Shown here: positions 11,086 through 22,687 of the stretch, in pieces
Position numbering within the stretch: the first letter of the stretch is position 1
Layout of the letters: each line of letters begins with the position of its first letter
Assembly: GCF_003589595.1 (NCBI RefSeq)
Contig: NW_020654289.1
Location: 2,838,334-2,902,333 of the forward strand
Length of the DNA stretch: 64,000 bases
Source: Hyposmocoma kahamanoa
Taxonomy: Eukaryota > Arthropoda > Insecta > Lepidoptera > Cosmopterigidae
Reading direction: 5' to 3'
The notes under the pieces: generated by a model
Seen by the model: the letters and a program-made list of their open reading frames with translations, nothing else
What the model was told of the DNA's origin: nothing
Databases searched by the model: none
Translations under genes and position numbers: made by a program

Positions 11086-12274
11086 CATTATCTCTATACA
11101 TTATTTTTATTTTCTATTATCTTTTTAAATTAAAGTTTTTGATGTTATCTTGTGTATTTGCTGTATGTAATGGTACAATGGTAAAATGTACAACATGCTG
11201 TATAAAAATTTATGTGACAAAGCAGTGTAAGTTTATCTATGCAAGTATGTGCTGATGGCGTGCCTAAATTATACATATAAATAAATAAAATTACCAAAAT
11301 GCAAGTGCGTTCTTTATGACAAGTCTTGGAAAATATAATATTATTGTCAACAAGTTTACCTGCTATGTCCTCGATATTGGACCAATAAGACTGAAAGAAA
11401 CTGTATATAATTTTTGTTTGATAATCGTCGTTACTTGTAGAATATAATTTAATATACGACGATGGAAGCAATACGTAACCGAACGCATAAATCTGTTGCA
11501 TACGCGCCACGTCAATTTTCATCGTGTTAAGTGATAAATAGTTCCCCTACATAACCGGGAAGTCTTCATTTGTTGTAAAGGGATGCTATATTTATATGTA
11601 ATCTATGTCTGGCACATTGGACTTCTGGTTCTGTTCTGTCTTTATTAAATTTTCATAATCTCGTAGTTTGAGTGTAGGTCAGATGACCGTTACAAGACTT
11701 TTATTTGTACAGACCTGCACGATTTCGAATTTTTCTTTTATAATCATGTATCATAAGGTTATAGGTTAGAAACCCAAATAACAATGCTATAAGCGTATAT
11801 GGTACAAAACTATCCAATTGCGTTCTCCAAGATATTTGAGGAGGGTAGCCTATCAAAGTCATTGTTGTTAATTGCTCCTAGACTACGTTGTGGTCATATT
11901 CCATTAAATAAATTTTACTATCTTATGAGAAGGGCAGAATCTTATTAATGGTAATTCTGTAACAAGTTGGAACACATGCTTCATTTAATGGAATGTGATA
12001 GATATGCGGGCTGCCGGGCTCAATATCAATCAAAGGACATTGGTCAGGTAGGAGAGCTAAATTTAAGACTGAGCAACCCGCTGACTCAGTGTGCTGAAGC
12101 CTCCTATGTGAGGTCTTGCTTTCTGTTAAGGAGCAATACCTGTCATGGGAGTAGTGACAGATAAAGTAGGATGGATAGTTATATGCATACATACATTTCG
12201 AGGCGGACATAAACGTCCAAACGTTTCAGACATCCTAAAAATACATTTAAAATAAAGTTAACTTTTTCATTGAA

Positions 12275-12700
12275 TCAGTACTGAGTACTAAAAAAACCGA
12301 CCTCAAAAGTACGTGGAATTACGTCTATTTGCTATGTTAGTTCGCCACTATAGAGGACTTGACACTGGAGATAATAAAAATCGGTTCTCACTACTCAAAG
12401 TATATTGAGAGAAAAACCGCCTTGAATTCGAGAAATAGCAAAATCAACCATTAAAGTAATTGCTCCTAATTTAATGTTAGGCGCTGTTTATGAAAATGAA
12501 TCTTCATGCGTGAACAGTCACCCTTCGAGGTGGACGATTTTCTTCAAAATGAAATGGGACCACTATGGAAGTACCTCCTTTCCAACAAAAACAGAATCAT
12601 GAAAATCGGTTCATAAATACCGGAAGTATCGCGTAACATACATACAAAAAAAAAGAACACAGTCGAATTGAGAACCTCCTCCTTTTTTGAAGTCGGTTAA
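12275..12700 (-). repeat. MITE family A, near full length, minus strand
   Basis: It begins TCAGTACTGAGTACTAAAAA and ends TTTTTTGAAGTCGGTTAA. It lacks about 20 bp relative to the copy at 38940 (the block after GCTATGTTA...). Confidence 0.85.
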
Positions 12701-12879
12701 TAAGAAACCGACCTCTAAAGTTTGCTTATCGAGTTTTTCCTATTTCCATGGGATCCCCTCATCAGATTCTGAAGTCTTAGTGACTATTACGGTCTCCTTT
12801 GCACATTTTATACTTTTTTTCTGGATGTGACAGTGACGGTGATTTGTTGATTACATGTATTGTGTCAAGTGAAAAGTCG

Positions 12880-13200
12880 ACTTTTATTTGGATTCGCTCT
12901 GGACCTTTTGGAGGGAAAAGTGTCGTTTTTATTTTGACTTTCAATTATTCTGTGAAATCTAGTTTAAAGTGGAATAGGATAGTGCTATTGTGCCTTAATC
13001 GAAGATTAAAACGCGAAATTATACGAATCTCGAAGTAAAATACCCGTATCGGCCCGTTCTAAGGAATCCCGAGTCAATCCAAGCACGCCGCCTCAAATTG
13101 CCTATCCTCTTTGTGGCGGCCATATTTACAGAAACATAATTTACAAAGTGAAACCAAAATGAAGAAAAGAAAATGAAGAATAGGCTGTATGGCATTATGC
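12880..13200 (+). repeat. Dispersed repeat family F
   Basis: About 320 bp (GGATTCGCTCTGGACCTTTT ... GCGGCCATATTTACAGAAAC ... GGCATTATGCCAAAGCC) recur inverted at 24975-25245. The shared peptide FGGKSVVFILT..LKWNRIVLLCLN in both copies is a by-product of DNA similarity. Confidence 0.75.
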
Positions 13201-13419
13201 CAAAGCCGTTACAACTGTACTTAAAAAAAAAAGACTTTTATTTGTGGAAAATATTTTTTTAATTTGTGATAGCCGAATAATTTTCAAAATCAGTCCACAT
13301 TTCATGGAGAAATCGGTATGTCAATAAACATGTCTATAAAATTTGAGAATTTTCTCGATTTCCAAGGATCATCTGATTCTAACTTGGTGACAATGGGACT
13401 ACCACGAGAGAGCACCCAT

Positions 13420-13533
13420 TCAAACAAAAAAGAATTTTCTAAATCGGTCTACAATTGACGGAGAAATCTGAAAACATATAAAACATACATACAGCCGAAC
13501 ATATAACCTCCTCCTTTTTTTTGAAGTCGGTTA
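13420..13533 (-). repeat. Truncated MITE family A copy
   Basis: Only the AACCGACTTC end (read on the - strand) and about 100 bp of body are present, ending TTTTTTTTGAAGTCGGTTA. Confidence 0.6.
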
Positions 13534-13974
13534 GAGAAGATTTTTATTCGTACGGATTTGCTCGATTAGGAGTGTTTCTTTTTTTTATTTCAGGTTACAG
13601 ATTATGTGTGTTATGATATTGGTTTATATTTCGCACATTTGGTGTAATTAGCTACATCTGGAAGATGACAACTTTTCCGGAAAGAGGTTTATAGATTCTA
13701 CGAATGAAATTGCCTGCTCGATAACATGTTTATGCTTAAATAGGAGAGTTGAATATTTCAGATATCGTCGGAGATAGTGCAAACCCGCGTATGTAGTAAT
13801 GGTCAAAGGTGCGTATCTGCACCAGACCAAATTTCACATATTTAACGTTATTACTTTGTTATTTCAATGATGACTTTCGTTTTTGCACAGTAAGCATTAA
13901 TTTATGTTGTCTACGGACTGATAACAATAGATTCCCGTAGACACAATTTGGTTGCTAAGAAAAGTACGCGGATT

Positions 13975-14475
13975 TGATTTGGCGACTTAGGCGCTGCGCA
14001 GATGGAGCAACTTTGATCATCGAGTTTTAACAACTGACAACCCGCAACTAGCTGTTTATGACGTTTTTCATATAATTTCAAGAAACCACGCAGACATGGC
14101 AACTTCAGTTGAGAGTTTCGGCAATCGACTACAGCTTTCGATTACCGAAATTCGTGATTAAATAAATTCTTAATGGCCGCAACTAGAAACTTGCAAATTT
14201 GTACCGGTTGTCTCCAGTTGGCGCTCCGCAGATGGAGCAACTTTAGTTGACGCAACTGGTAACATTTTACAAGTTTCCATTAACGGTTGTAGCAACAGGC
14301 CTAGTTACCGGTTGCTGTAATTTTGAATAAACTTTCGAAATCGACGGGGAAGGAGTGAAGTTGCTTCACGGGTTGCGGTTGCCAGTTACGGAAACGGAGT
14401 TGCCAAACTGGAGACAACTGGTACAAATTTACAATTTTCTAGTTGCGGCAGTTAAGAATTTATTTAATTATATAA
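13975..14475. repeat. Foldback MITE with imperfect arms (family H)
   Basis: Arms at about 14152-14219 and 14406-14472 are inverted (TTAAATAAATTCTTAA..GGCCGCAACTAGAAACTTG / its complement). A related fragment is at 53580-53830 (GCAGACGGAGCAATTTTGAT...). It has no coding capacity. Confidence 0.65.
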
Positions 14476-15059
14476 TATAAACTTATTCAACCAATGAGTT
14501 TGGTCCACTATAACTTCTTATAGTCCCGAGACGATTTGTTTATTGAACATTATTCACCAATAAACGTTTTTACGAACCATGGAAATGTTTTCAATCTTCT
14601 GACCTCCCGTAATGATACGGAAAGATCCAATACAATCAGGGAAGAACAATTCATAATATCATTCGCACAAGTGTAATTGACAATTTTTCAACAACAGCCG
14701 GCATTGTGACTTCCTAGTTTCAGTATAGGTAGGGTGCTACGCTTCCTTGTTCATCAGTTGGAATTCTACTGAGATTTATAGGTACCGATTGTGAGTGCAG
14801 TTTACAATTTATAGTCTTGAAGTTTTTATTGTGGGTATGGGTCATGACCTCTGGCAATGCAGTACATGTTTTGTGTACCTATACACAAGTTCATTGTTTT
14901 TTATGACACCTAGTTTAGAAGCCAATAAATATTTCTATTATACTTAAAACTTTATCGGGTATTCTAAAGTGGACTTTACTAGTCTATATTGTTTATAACA
15001 TGTGTCCAGAAATATTGCTAAATATTAAGCTTTTGTACATAGGTTAGAGTTCGACCTTT

Positions 15060-15160
15060 GTGTTGTGAATATTCCAGGGATTCACCAGAAGCGTTTCGCT
15101 TTCACATTTATATGCCGAACGGCTATGGAGCGGAATTCCCCGCCTGCTGTTGAATGTGAA
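15060..15160 (+). mobile_element. Short LINE C-terminal scrap
   Basis: GGATTCACCAGAAGCGTTTC...ACGGCTATGGAGCGGAATTC parallels the segment of the LINE at 9087-9511 that encodes the RRAAKEWNSLP region, but with frame changes. It has no intact coding sequence. Confidence 0.5.
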
Positions 15161-16068
15161 AGTGGACCGATCCATCGGGAAAGTAGAATTGTACCGAAGG
15201 GGTCGTCACTTGACAATTTTACTTTTACTAAATAAATTTGTATTTAGTCTACGAGCATCTATGGTCTAGAGTCACATTCACCAAAGTATGTATTGAGTAC
15301 TATGTGGTTTTTGAAAATAAATTAGTATAAAAAATTCATCAACTGGAGACTTTTATAGTAAAGTAAAAAAAAGAAATTTAGATTAATTTTTTTAAATTAA
15401 TTTTAAGTAAAAAGAAATGCCTGTAGGCATGCAATTTTAATTATTTGGGCAGACAATTTTACTTTTCAATAATAAAATAAGAAGCGGTGGTAGCCTAGAG
15501 AAAGAATCGTCGAGTTCTATATAAAAAAAAGATTGCTTAAAGTTTACGGTAGCTGGAAAGGCGTAACTAATTCGACGCTTCGAAGGGATTGTGCATGATA
15601 TTTCAGTTGTTTAGGCCCTTAAAAAAGCTTACACAACTCATCTCTCATTGTATACAGAAAGCCATGTACACAAACTATACAGGTCGCAGACTCTGCATTA
15701 ACTTCTTCTTCTAGATATCACATAATTCCCAGAAGTCCCATACGCATGCTCCAAGTGGGATGCTGCTCTGAATTTTAACAACTAATACCAATGCTTTGCT
15801 TACGGAATACCTTATTTAGTTTACAGATAGTACTTGTAGTACTGGTAGTAATCTAAAGCACTGTTCCACATAAAGAAACAGTAGTATATACGCACTTTCT
15901 TATGTTAGTGTCTTTTATGGTAGTTATTCCTCTAGGGAGAATACTAACAAAATCAACAAAAAATAAATCAATGCCATCTAGCGGTATGCGGGGGAACTTC
16001 GTCCATGTTATTCTTCATTAGTGATTTTCTTACAGTACTCGAAAAAAAGCATATTTCAATTGTTTCAG

Positions 16069-16191
16069 AAACAAAAATTAGGGACGTTGTGCACGAGGCA
16101 GAGAATTCTATAATAGTGAAGAAGATACCCATCGCATATTTCTACCCGTTCAGTCTGTGGCCGCTGCCTAAGGCATTTCCAACAAGCAAAG
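16069..16191 (+). CDS. Exon 2 of small secreted basic protein gene
   Basis: The acceptor TTTCAATTGTTTCAG ends at 16068 and the donor is AAAG|GTGAGC at 16192. The exon supplies two bases to finish codon 35, then 40 codons, then one base. The residues start TKIRDVVHEAENSIIVKK and continue with a proline/aromatic segment, IPIAYFYPFSLWPLPKAFP. A Lys-Lys pair (residues 52-53) precedes that segment and could be a processing site, but no amidation glycine follows. Phase 1 in and phase 1 out match both neighbours. Confidence 0.65.
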
Positions 16192-16326
16192 GTGAGCTTT
16201 TTACTGCAAAAGAAAGTTTTGTTCCATTTATTATTTATTAATCGGTTCTACATACTTTATAAGTGCAACACAATTTTTGGAATACGCATGAAATAGATAA
16301 CGTCACATGTCTAAAATCATTCTCAG
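16192..16326 (+). other. Intron 2 of the small secreted-protein gene (135 bp)
   Basis: GTGAGC donor and CTAAAATCATTCTCAG acceptor. In-frame stops (at 16239-16241) require it to be removed to join exons 2 and 3. Confidence 0.65.
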
Positions 16327-16466
16327 ATCTTAAAGAGTTAGAAGAGCAAAGAAGAGCGTTAGAAATCTTCCCTGGACAAGAACCAACAAACCGCCAAAGG
16401 AACAATCAGAAGAGGAAAAGAGAAAGAAATCGCCGTAATCAAGACAAGAATAAAAGCAAGAGGTAA
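16327..16466 (+). CDS. Exon 3 (last) of small secreted basic protein gene
   Basis: It begins AT|CTTAAAGAG after the acceptor TTCTCAG, completes an Asp codon and encodes LKELEEQRRALEIFPGQEPT followed by a strongly basic Asn/Gln/Arg/Lys tail (NQKRKRERNRRNQDKNKSKR) before TAA at 16464-16466. A coding tail this charged under normal splice phase is unlikely by chance. The polybasic end could bind nucleic acid or anionic polysaccharide, or be trimmed by convertases; this is speculation. No close poly(A) signal was seen. The nearest AATAAA is about 680 bp downstream, near 17150. Confidence 0.65.
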
Positions 16467-17496
16467 TTAATACCTCTATGACCTCATGTACCGCCTTTTG
16501 TTTTTCTTTGTCGTGGGCGAAAAGTTTTGCTTTGGGCGAATTGACTGTAACTCGCTGAGTCTCGTGACGTCGTTAGCATTTTAAAAGTATGCCTCTCTGT
16601 CGATGAGTGGCATTTACTAGTTCTATAAGCGAAATGGTAAGCTGGTAATGTCTTTGTGCCATCGTCGTCAGGGCATCTTTTACGCCTTTAATATTAGAGT
16701 GCACATTTCTGCGTTTAACGTTTTCAAAATTTATATCTTTCGTATGACTTGCTTTGTCTCTCAAGATCAGATTTTGCGGGACAAATATGTCCCTTACTGC
16801 GAGGATGATTTATTCGTCCTTTGTACATACATGTCGTCACACCTGTCTTCCATCGAGGTAGGTAGAGTCTATGAACTTCCACCTTCTACGCTCCTGACAA
16901 ACCTTCGCCTCCTCCACTCCCATCAGTTTCTTTGTACATGCTTGTTTATTTTTGATAATATGGCCTTTTTTAAGGACATCCCCGATCTGATTGAGATATG
17001 TACGCCATTTACTCGTTCTTGGTGAGCACACTATATTTTTATCTTATAGATTACCAGGCCCAAAATCTTATCAAACTTATCAAAACCGATGTCAGATATT
17101 TTAATTTACATATAATTGTATTGAAATAATATAGGTCCGATGGACCTGTAAATAAATAATAATTGTTTATTGTGCAAATAAATGACATTAAAATTACATA
17201 TTACAAAGGACTTATGCAAAGGTGAGCTTATCTCTAGAAGAGATCTCTTCCAGCCAACCCTAACCGTGGTTAATAAAGTAAGTCTGCGGAACATAATATA
17301 AATGTAAATATAAAATTATCAATGATGATTATATAAATATGACTGAGATATAACATCTATATAAACTTGATATATATAAATACATACAAACACAATATGT
17401 ATTATAATCTAAACAAATTATTAGTTTATATTTATGTTACTGTTTAACAACTATCTAGTTTAATAGGAAGTGCTCTTTTAATTTAAAAAGTCACGA
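16467..17496. other. Intergenic, no recognised gene
   Basis: Several ORFs of 60-125 codons overlap on both strands (16573-17031), but none shows a family motif or splice context that convinced me. Confidence 0.4.
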
Positions 17497-17727
17497 ATGC
17501 TAGCAGGTAATTTATTTCACATACGAAACTCCATCCATAATTATGACATTGAATACGACCCTATTAGCTTGATTCATCTCATTCCTAATGAGTGGAATAC
17601 ACTACCGACTTGTGAGTTTCCCGAAAACCATTATTTATGGCTGTTCAAATCCATCGTAAAAAAATTGTACCGCACGTCTTCACGTGTTAGTTCGGTTAAC
17701 TTATCTGGCTGGGTATATTTCTCCTAG
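17497..17727 (+). mobile_element. LINE C-terminal remnant
   Basis: The ORF contains LIPNEWNTLPTCEFPENHYL followed by WLFKSIVKKLY, the same layout as WNSLP..FP....LFKxxV in LINE C-termini (compare 9087-9511). It has no RT core. Confidence 0.55.
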
Positions 17728-18115
17728 AAATAACGATCTTTCTTTCAAAATTGTATTTATTCCATTAAATTTGGGTCCTAACTGGAACCAGTATTCAGAA
17801 CTTGATGTTCCATAAATAAATACGACCCTTCGTTTAACTTTGTCAAGTTATTGTGCGAGGTTTAAACGTTGGTGCCCCGTTATATCAAATGTCATAGTTA
17901 TTAAACATTTCTAGACCGGTTTATTTCAGCAAATTTCACAGTCATAACCTACGCCATTTTGCTTTGGAGAAATATCGTTAATATTATTAGAATTTCTGTC
18001 GTTGAGAAGTGTCTCGTAAGGGTAGTTTACAAACTGGGTCACTGCATGTCTCTAAGATATATTTTTACAAAAATTCACAATCTTACACTGGCGTCAGAGT
18101 ATATTTATGAAAATA

Positions 18116-18491
18116 CTTAGAATAATAACGCATAGAATGATAGTTTCATATCAAACGAACTGTCACAAGTGAGGCAAAAATCAAATTCATGTAGGCTAGT
18201 TTTAGTAGAAGTTAATTTTCGGTGTAGTGAATATTTATATAAAAATACAAGTTGAAACGCGTTACTTCCTTGTGGAATGTGATGTTAGTATATATTTTAT
18301 GTTTGTCTGATGTATTTTTACACTCATTTACCGCACATTTCATCATTTTTAGCTAAAATTCTGGAGCTGTTCGCGGTGCAAGTTGACCTTGAGCACTGAA
18401 GGCTCGCCCGCTCGTGTAGGCCCTTTGGGAGCGCTTCAATTTGCCTCACTTAGCGTGTGCGGGCTAGGTTTCTATGCGTTATTATTCTAAA
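18116..18491. mobile_element. hAT-like MITE, copy 1 (376 bp, 8-bp TSD)
   Basis: Terminal inverted repeats CTTAGAATAATAACGCATAG.. and ..CTATGCGTTATTATTCTAA(A) bound a non-coding element. It is flanked by a direct repeat TGAAAATA (18108-18115 and 18492-18499). An 8-bp target duplication points to the hAT superfamily. A second copy in inverse orientation is at 24100-24474. Confidence 0.9.
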
Positions 18492-18834
18492 TGAAAATAT
18501 ATTAAGAAGAATAGTACTTTTTTGATGGAAAATAGTGATATATTTAATATTTATACCCAAGAAGAACAATAAATTTCTCGATCATCGACTTCACAAAGTC
18601 GCAAATTTATATAAGTTATGTATACGTATCTAAAAGTAAGTTTTTTGTTGTTATTCAAAATTTGTTACTTACTTTAAACTGTAATGAAACAAAAACTTTG
18701 TTAAATAAGGTTACTGTACAACTTCTGCGTCGGTGGATGGCGTCCATGGGTGTGATCCGTTTAATTGTTTCTACCAATAAACTATTAGGAAGCCTTTAAA
18801 CTAGACGCTTATAGAAGTGGCACTGTAGCTGCGC

Positions 18835-19325
18835 CTAGTGTTGGGTCATGGAAAAATTTCCATTTTGAAAAAACCATGTTTTTCAGAAAAATAAATCATT
18901 TTCCCAAAATTTTCTGGGGATTTTTCCAATATTCTTCTTTTAATTTTTCACATTGACATTGACACCTGTCAAAAGTTGAAGTTATTGAACGAAAACGATG
19001 GAGTCAATATAATGCTCAGGCCACACAGAGGAGGGCCGCGGAAGAGTTCCGGGCGCGGGAATTTTTGTAATGTACGAATTTCCATGAACTCTGCCAGACT
19101 GAAACGCGTGACTGACGCGCGGCCACCTCGCGTTTCAGTGTGCCAGGGTTCATAAGAATTTGTGCATTACAAAAATTCCCGCGCCCGGAACTCTTCCGCG
19201 GCCCTCCTCTGTGTGGCCAGAGCATTAAGGTTTTTTCGCTGTTGTGAAATCATATTGTATCTCGGTTTTCTATAGCAGGTAGGTGGTGGTATAGGTAGGT
19301 ATTTTTCGGAAAATTATCCAACAGT
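18835..19325. mobile_element. hAT-like non-autonomous element (491 bp) with AGCTGCGC TSD
   Basis: Flanked by AGCTGCGC at 18827-18834 and 19326-19333. Ends are CTAGTGTTGG and CCAACAGT, reminiscent of the hAT (C)AGTGTTGG terminus. It contains the palindrome 19011-19226 as a further insertion. A diverged copy starts at 2313. Confidence 0.75.
19011..19226. repeat. GC-rich palindromic MITE nested inside the hAT-like element
   Basis: Arms of about 60 bp (AATGCTC.GGCCACACAGAGGAGGGCCG...) are almost perfectly inverted around a core containing GAAACGCGTGACTGACGCGCG. A related, truncated copy is at 54545-54615. The local GC content contrasts sharply with the surroundings. Confidence 0.85.
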
Positions 19326-20039
19326 AGCTGCGCAACAACTTATTTTTTTTATACAATATTTAGAAGCGCAGTTGCAGCGCCACTTTGAAGGTGCTTACAG
19401 ATTTTAAATAAAATAATCTATTTACACGTATTAACCCATAGACGGTTTCCAGAAGGGACTGATTCGTCTCACAGGAATGTTCCCAATGAGTAATTTGTTT
19501 ACTACCAAATAAAGATATTATGATTTTGAAAATGTGTTAAGTTTACATGGTATAATGAATAATAATTGGTATAATTTTGGTTGTAATCCGCCTTTATAAG
19601 GCGGGGTTTATACGAAAAATACGTCGACACCTAGATGATTAGTCGCTATACGGCGTGTTTCGAAATTTACAGGGTGTTTATGGCTAAAAACAATGTTTGT
19701 TCTTTGTGATTGGAATTGATTTAGCTTTGAAAAAAAAAGTGAATAATGAACGGGTATTAAAGATGGTTTATGGAGATTTTACTTCTAGAACAGGGTTATT
19801 TATATTACAATATTTTTAAATATTTTCAATCAATTCACATGAACATGCAGAATCAGAAGTTGGTTTTATATAATAACAAATATTAGTGATATTAATGGCT
19901 ATAGTCAATAGTTCGGATACTTTCTGTACCTTTTATTTTACAAAATTATTATAAATGTAATAATCTTAGTAATAAAATAAATAGATTAAAAATGATCACA
20001 AAATTATATTTACAAATGTAACTATTTTTATCTGGATTT

Positions 20040-20520
20040 AAATTGCGTGCATTTGTTTTTTTTTTCAAACAAACCAATATTTCGACCTCTTTACTGTAAA
20101 GCCTTCAACCAGTTACGTTTAATGTTAATGCAATTAAGTAATTTAGATCCGAAAAAGTTTCATTTCCAATATATACCAATTGCGAAACCTTTCGGCTGTA
20201 GAATTGACTGCATGTTTACAGTTAATGCGTGAAATCGTAATCAACTTCACGCATTAAATGCATGCAGTCGATCTCGGCTGCGTGAAGTTGATAACGACTT
20301 TTGACGACGACAGTTCAAACTGACTTCATGGAGCCCAGATCGACTGCATGCAGTTCAAACCGACTTCACGCAGCCGTGATTACTTTACTTACTTACTTTA
20401 CTATTTACTACATGCAGTTAATGCGTGGAATTGTTATCAACTTCATGAAGTCGTACTTCTTCACGCATTAACTGCAAACATGCAGTCAATCTAGTAGCAG
20501 TTTTAGGCCGCGAAAAAAAA
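20040..20520. repeat. Complex inverted/tandem repeat (ACTGCATG / TTCACGCA motifs)
   Basis: Motifs such as GACTGCATG, GTTAATGCGTGAA and TGAAGTTGATAACGAC recur in both orientations through about 480 bp. It starts with a copy of the 501-746 repeat family. The same motifs reappear at 34055-34130. It is non-coding. Confidence 0.6.
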
Positions 20521-22400
20521 AACAACTATTTCATATGATAAAAGATATATTAGTTTTATTTTGAACGTATTTCCTCAGTTTCTCAAAAATTTTACATTTT
20601 GATTTCCTCATTTTTATGGCGCCATTATTTGGTGACATTAAGCAACAAGTATTGCGCTTTTTTCTCCCGTCTTCTGAACGATTATAACAATTGTTTTTAA
20701 CCAATTTTAAATTCTGATTTCACACTTCTATGTGTTCATATTATTTTTACAAAACCTTGTATACAATTTCCTTTGTATTAGAGTAAAAGAGAGTATACGA
20801 AAATGAACTATAGGTCTTATTCATAGGGTTGTAAAACTTTTTGTGTCAACCCATTAAAGGCGGGATATAAAAGAAGATTGATTCTTACACGTAATTATTG
20901 GGAATCAAGTACATATATTCTACAAGTGCTATTTTATCCTTCTAACTTACCCTTTAGCACAAATGTTTACGATAATTCCGATTCAATATTGTTTGTACTA
21001 TATTTTATTACTCGCCACCGTGATACATTAAACTTGACAAGTCCCATGTGCCTGTAATTTAATCAGAACTCTTAGCGTTTGGCGGCAGAAATTGGTATGG
21101 TGGTAGTCATTCTCTAGACGAACTCCTTCAGAAGGTTCGACAGTTACTAAACGTTATGTTCTGATGTAAATAATAAATTTTTTAATGATTTTTGTCAAAT
21201 TTATGTTACCATCATCAGTGCCGCACGGGATCAAAATACGATTGACGTACTTGGTTTCTAATACTAATTATGTTGTAAGATTTTTTTCATTCATTAGTTT
21301 TAAAGTAATCAATTTTATTAAACTTTTTAACTAAATTTATGGTGTTTATTTTGCTAACCGTCTTCAAAAAAAGCACGAGGTTCTCAATTCGACTGTGTTT
21401 ATTATTTTTTTTGTATGTATGTTATGTACGTGATAACTCCGGGCATTTGTGAACCGATTTTGATGGTTCCTTTATTGTTGGAAAGAGGGTGCCTCAGTAT
21501 TCGTCCCATTAAATTTGAAGAAAGTATTTCACCTCTAAAGGTGGCAAACTAGGGAATTAATCCGACTTAGCACACTTTCCGGCAACCGATTTCAATAAAA
21601 CCTGACAAATAGATGTAATTGCACGAACATTTGAAGTCTGTTTTTTTTTGTATAAAAAGTTACAATTATTATCTCACATGGTTGTCAGACTTTAATGTAT
21701 TGACGTGAAATAAGGCCGTATATGATCTATAAAAAACAAATGGTTCTTTTTTCACTTGGTATAACAATAGTTGACATAATTTCAAAGGATGTAATCACTC
21801 ATATTAATCAACTATAATAAGTGGTACAATAACGAAAGGTATAATTTCGTTGTGTATAATAAATCTAAATAATGATATATATCATAATGAGCTAATGGTA
21901 TATATTACCAGTAGGTATATAGTGTATGGTATATAATGTCTTGAATAAATCGCACCTAACCTATGGGAAGTATCGATTCTGTAAGGTTAATTTTAATGCG
22001 CTTTTGAGCCTAATATCACAGTATTACAATATCAGATACTCCTCCTCGCCGCGCTCGTTGTTGCACCTAAAGTTGACACTGGGATTATTTTTTATAATAC
22101 ATTATACCATCGGTATATTAAATTGTAAAGTTGTTATATCAGTAGTTTATTATATCCAATGATGCTTTGTATCATGCAACAATATGTCATGTCTTTATAC
22201 CATACACTAATTATATTTGTCGAGCGCTATTTCGATTAAAATTATGTCATTTGTTGTTTTAACGAATGAATTATTAGTTATTCCATGAATTATGAAGTGA
22301 ATTAGATTGTTTGATGTTAGGAAAAAGGAGAAAATACAACGAAAATCCTATCTAATACTGAACTACGCCATCTAGCCAACCCTTGAAGTACTATTTTGTG
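20521..22400. other. AT-rich intergenic region upstream of the receptor gene
   Basis: Contains a repeat-B fragment (about 21030-21130) and a MITE-A copy (21355-21643). The rest shows no recognisable gene. Confidence 0.5.
21355..21643 (+). repeat. Shortened MITE family A copy
   Basis: AACCGTCTTCAAAAAAAGCA at the left, AATAAAACCTGACAAATAGA and a degraded AAGTCTGTTT at the right. About 150 bp of the core is missing. Confidence 0.7.
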
Positions 22401-22419
22401 ACATTTAAGTTCCACGTTT

Positions 22420-22635
22420 ATCCATCACAGCGCTCCATTCGCTCGTAGCCGTAGCACGTAGCACTTTTGCAAATATTGTACAGGCGGGCGCCGGGCGTAG
22501 CGTTTTCGCAGAGCATCCGTAGTCTATTGATTACGCATGCGTAAAGGCTTTCATCTCGAATCATGCAGCCTCTTAACTTTGTAAACATGATTCAGTGAAC
22601 TATTTTACGTACATAGTGTTAAAATAGGTACCGAA
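22420..22635 (+). promoter_or_regulatory. Putative promoter/5' UTR of the receptor gene
   Basis: Just upstream of the start codon the DNA becomes CpG-richer (22430-22545, e.g. GGCGGGCGCCGGGCGTAGCG) within an AT-rich background. It holds a perfect 14-bp palindrome TTACGCATGCGTAA (22531-22544), similar to the NRF1/Ewg core GCATGCG, and an initiator-like TCAGT at 22592-22596. It has no TATA box. Motif-based only; a non-coding first exon further upstream is possible. Confidence 0.45.
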
Positions 22636-22687
22636 ATGAAAATTGGAATTTTGTGGATCTTTTTGAACTTCGCTAGAAGTTGTTTGG
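22636..22687 (+). CDS. nAChRalpha8: nAChR alpha8 exon 1: signal peptide
   Basis: ATG 22636 opens 17 codons plus one base (MKIGILWIFLNFARSCLG across the junction), followed by the donor GTAAGT at 22688. This is a short hydrophobic signal peptide that sends the subunit into the secretory pathway. The mature chain starts close to the start of exon 2. The start is chosen because it is the only Met giving a signal sequence in phase with exon 2. Confidence 0.85.

Larger units (their letters stand above)
7623..16068 (+). other. Intron 1 of the small secreted-protein gene, repeat-filled
   Basis: Donor GTTTGT at 7623 and acceptor TTTCAATTGTTTCAG ending at 16068. It holds LINE scraps (9087-9511, 15060-15160), MITE family A copies (9840-10075, 10645-11085, 12275-12700, 13420-13533), repeat family F (12880-13200) and a foldback element (13975-14475). 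No further convincing exon was seen in 7623-9080 or 15200-16068. Confidence 0.5.
18793..19400. repeat. Host MITE split by the nested insertion 18835-19325
   Basis: The left piece (GACGCTTATAGAAGTGGCAC TGTAGCTGCGC) and right piece (AGCTGCGCAACAAC...AGAAGCGCAGTTGCAGCGCC) form one palindromic element once the insert is removed. It is related to the MITE at 33951-34201. Confidence 0.6.

Noticed and set aside
11145..11522. 125-codon - strand ORF with a Met-initiated, receptor-like hydrophobic composition and a CAG|GTAAAC donor-like site
   Set aside because: No family motif recognised, no partner exon found and the second half looks like random AT-rich coding. It could be an isolated exon; transcript data would decide.
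16573..17031. Overlapping ORFs on both strands downstream of the secreted-protein gene
   Set aside because: Considered as a LINE remnant or exon. No recognisable RT or other motif could be aligned by eye.
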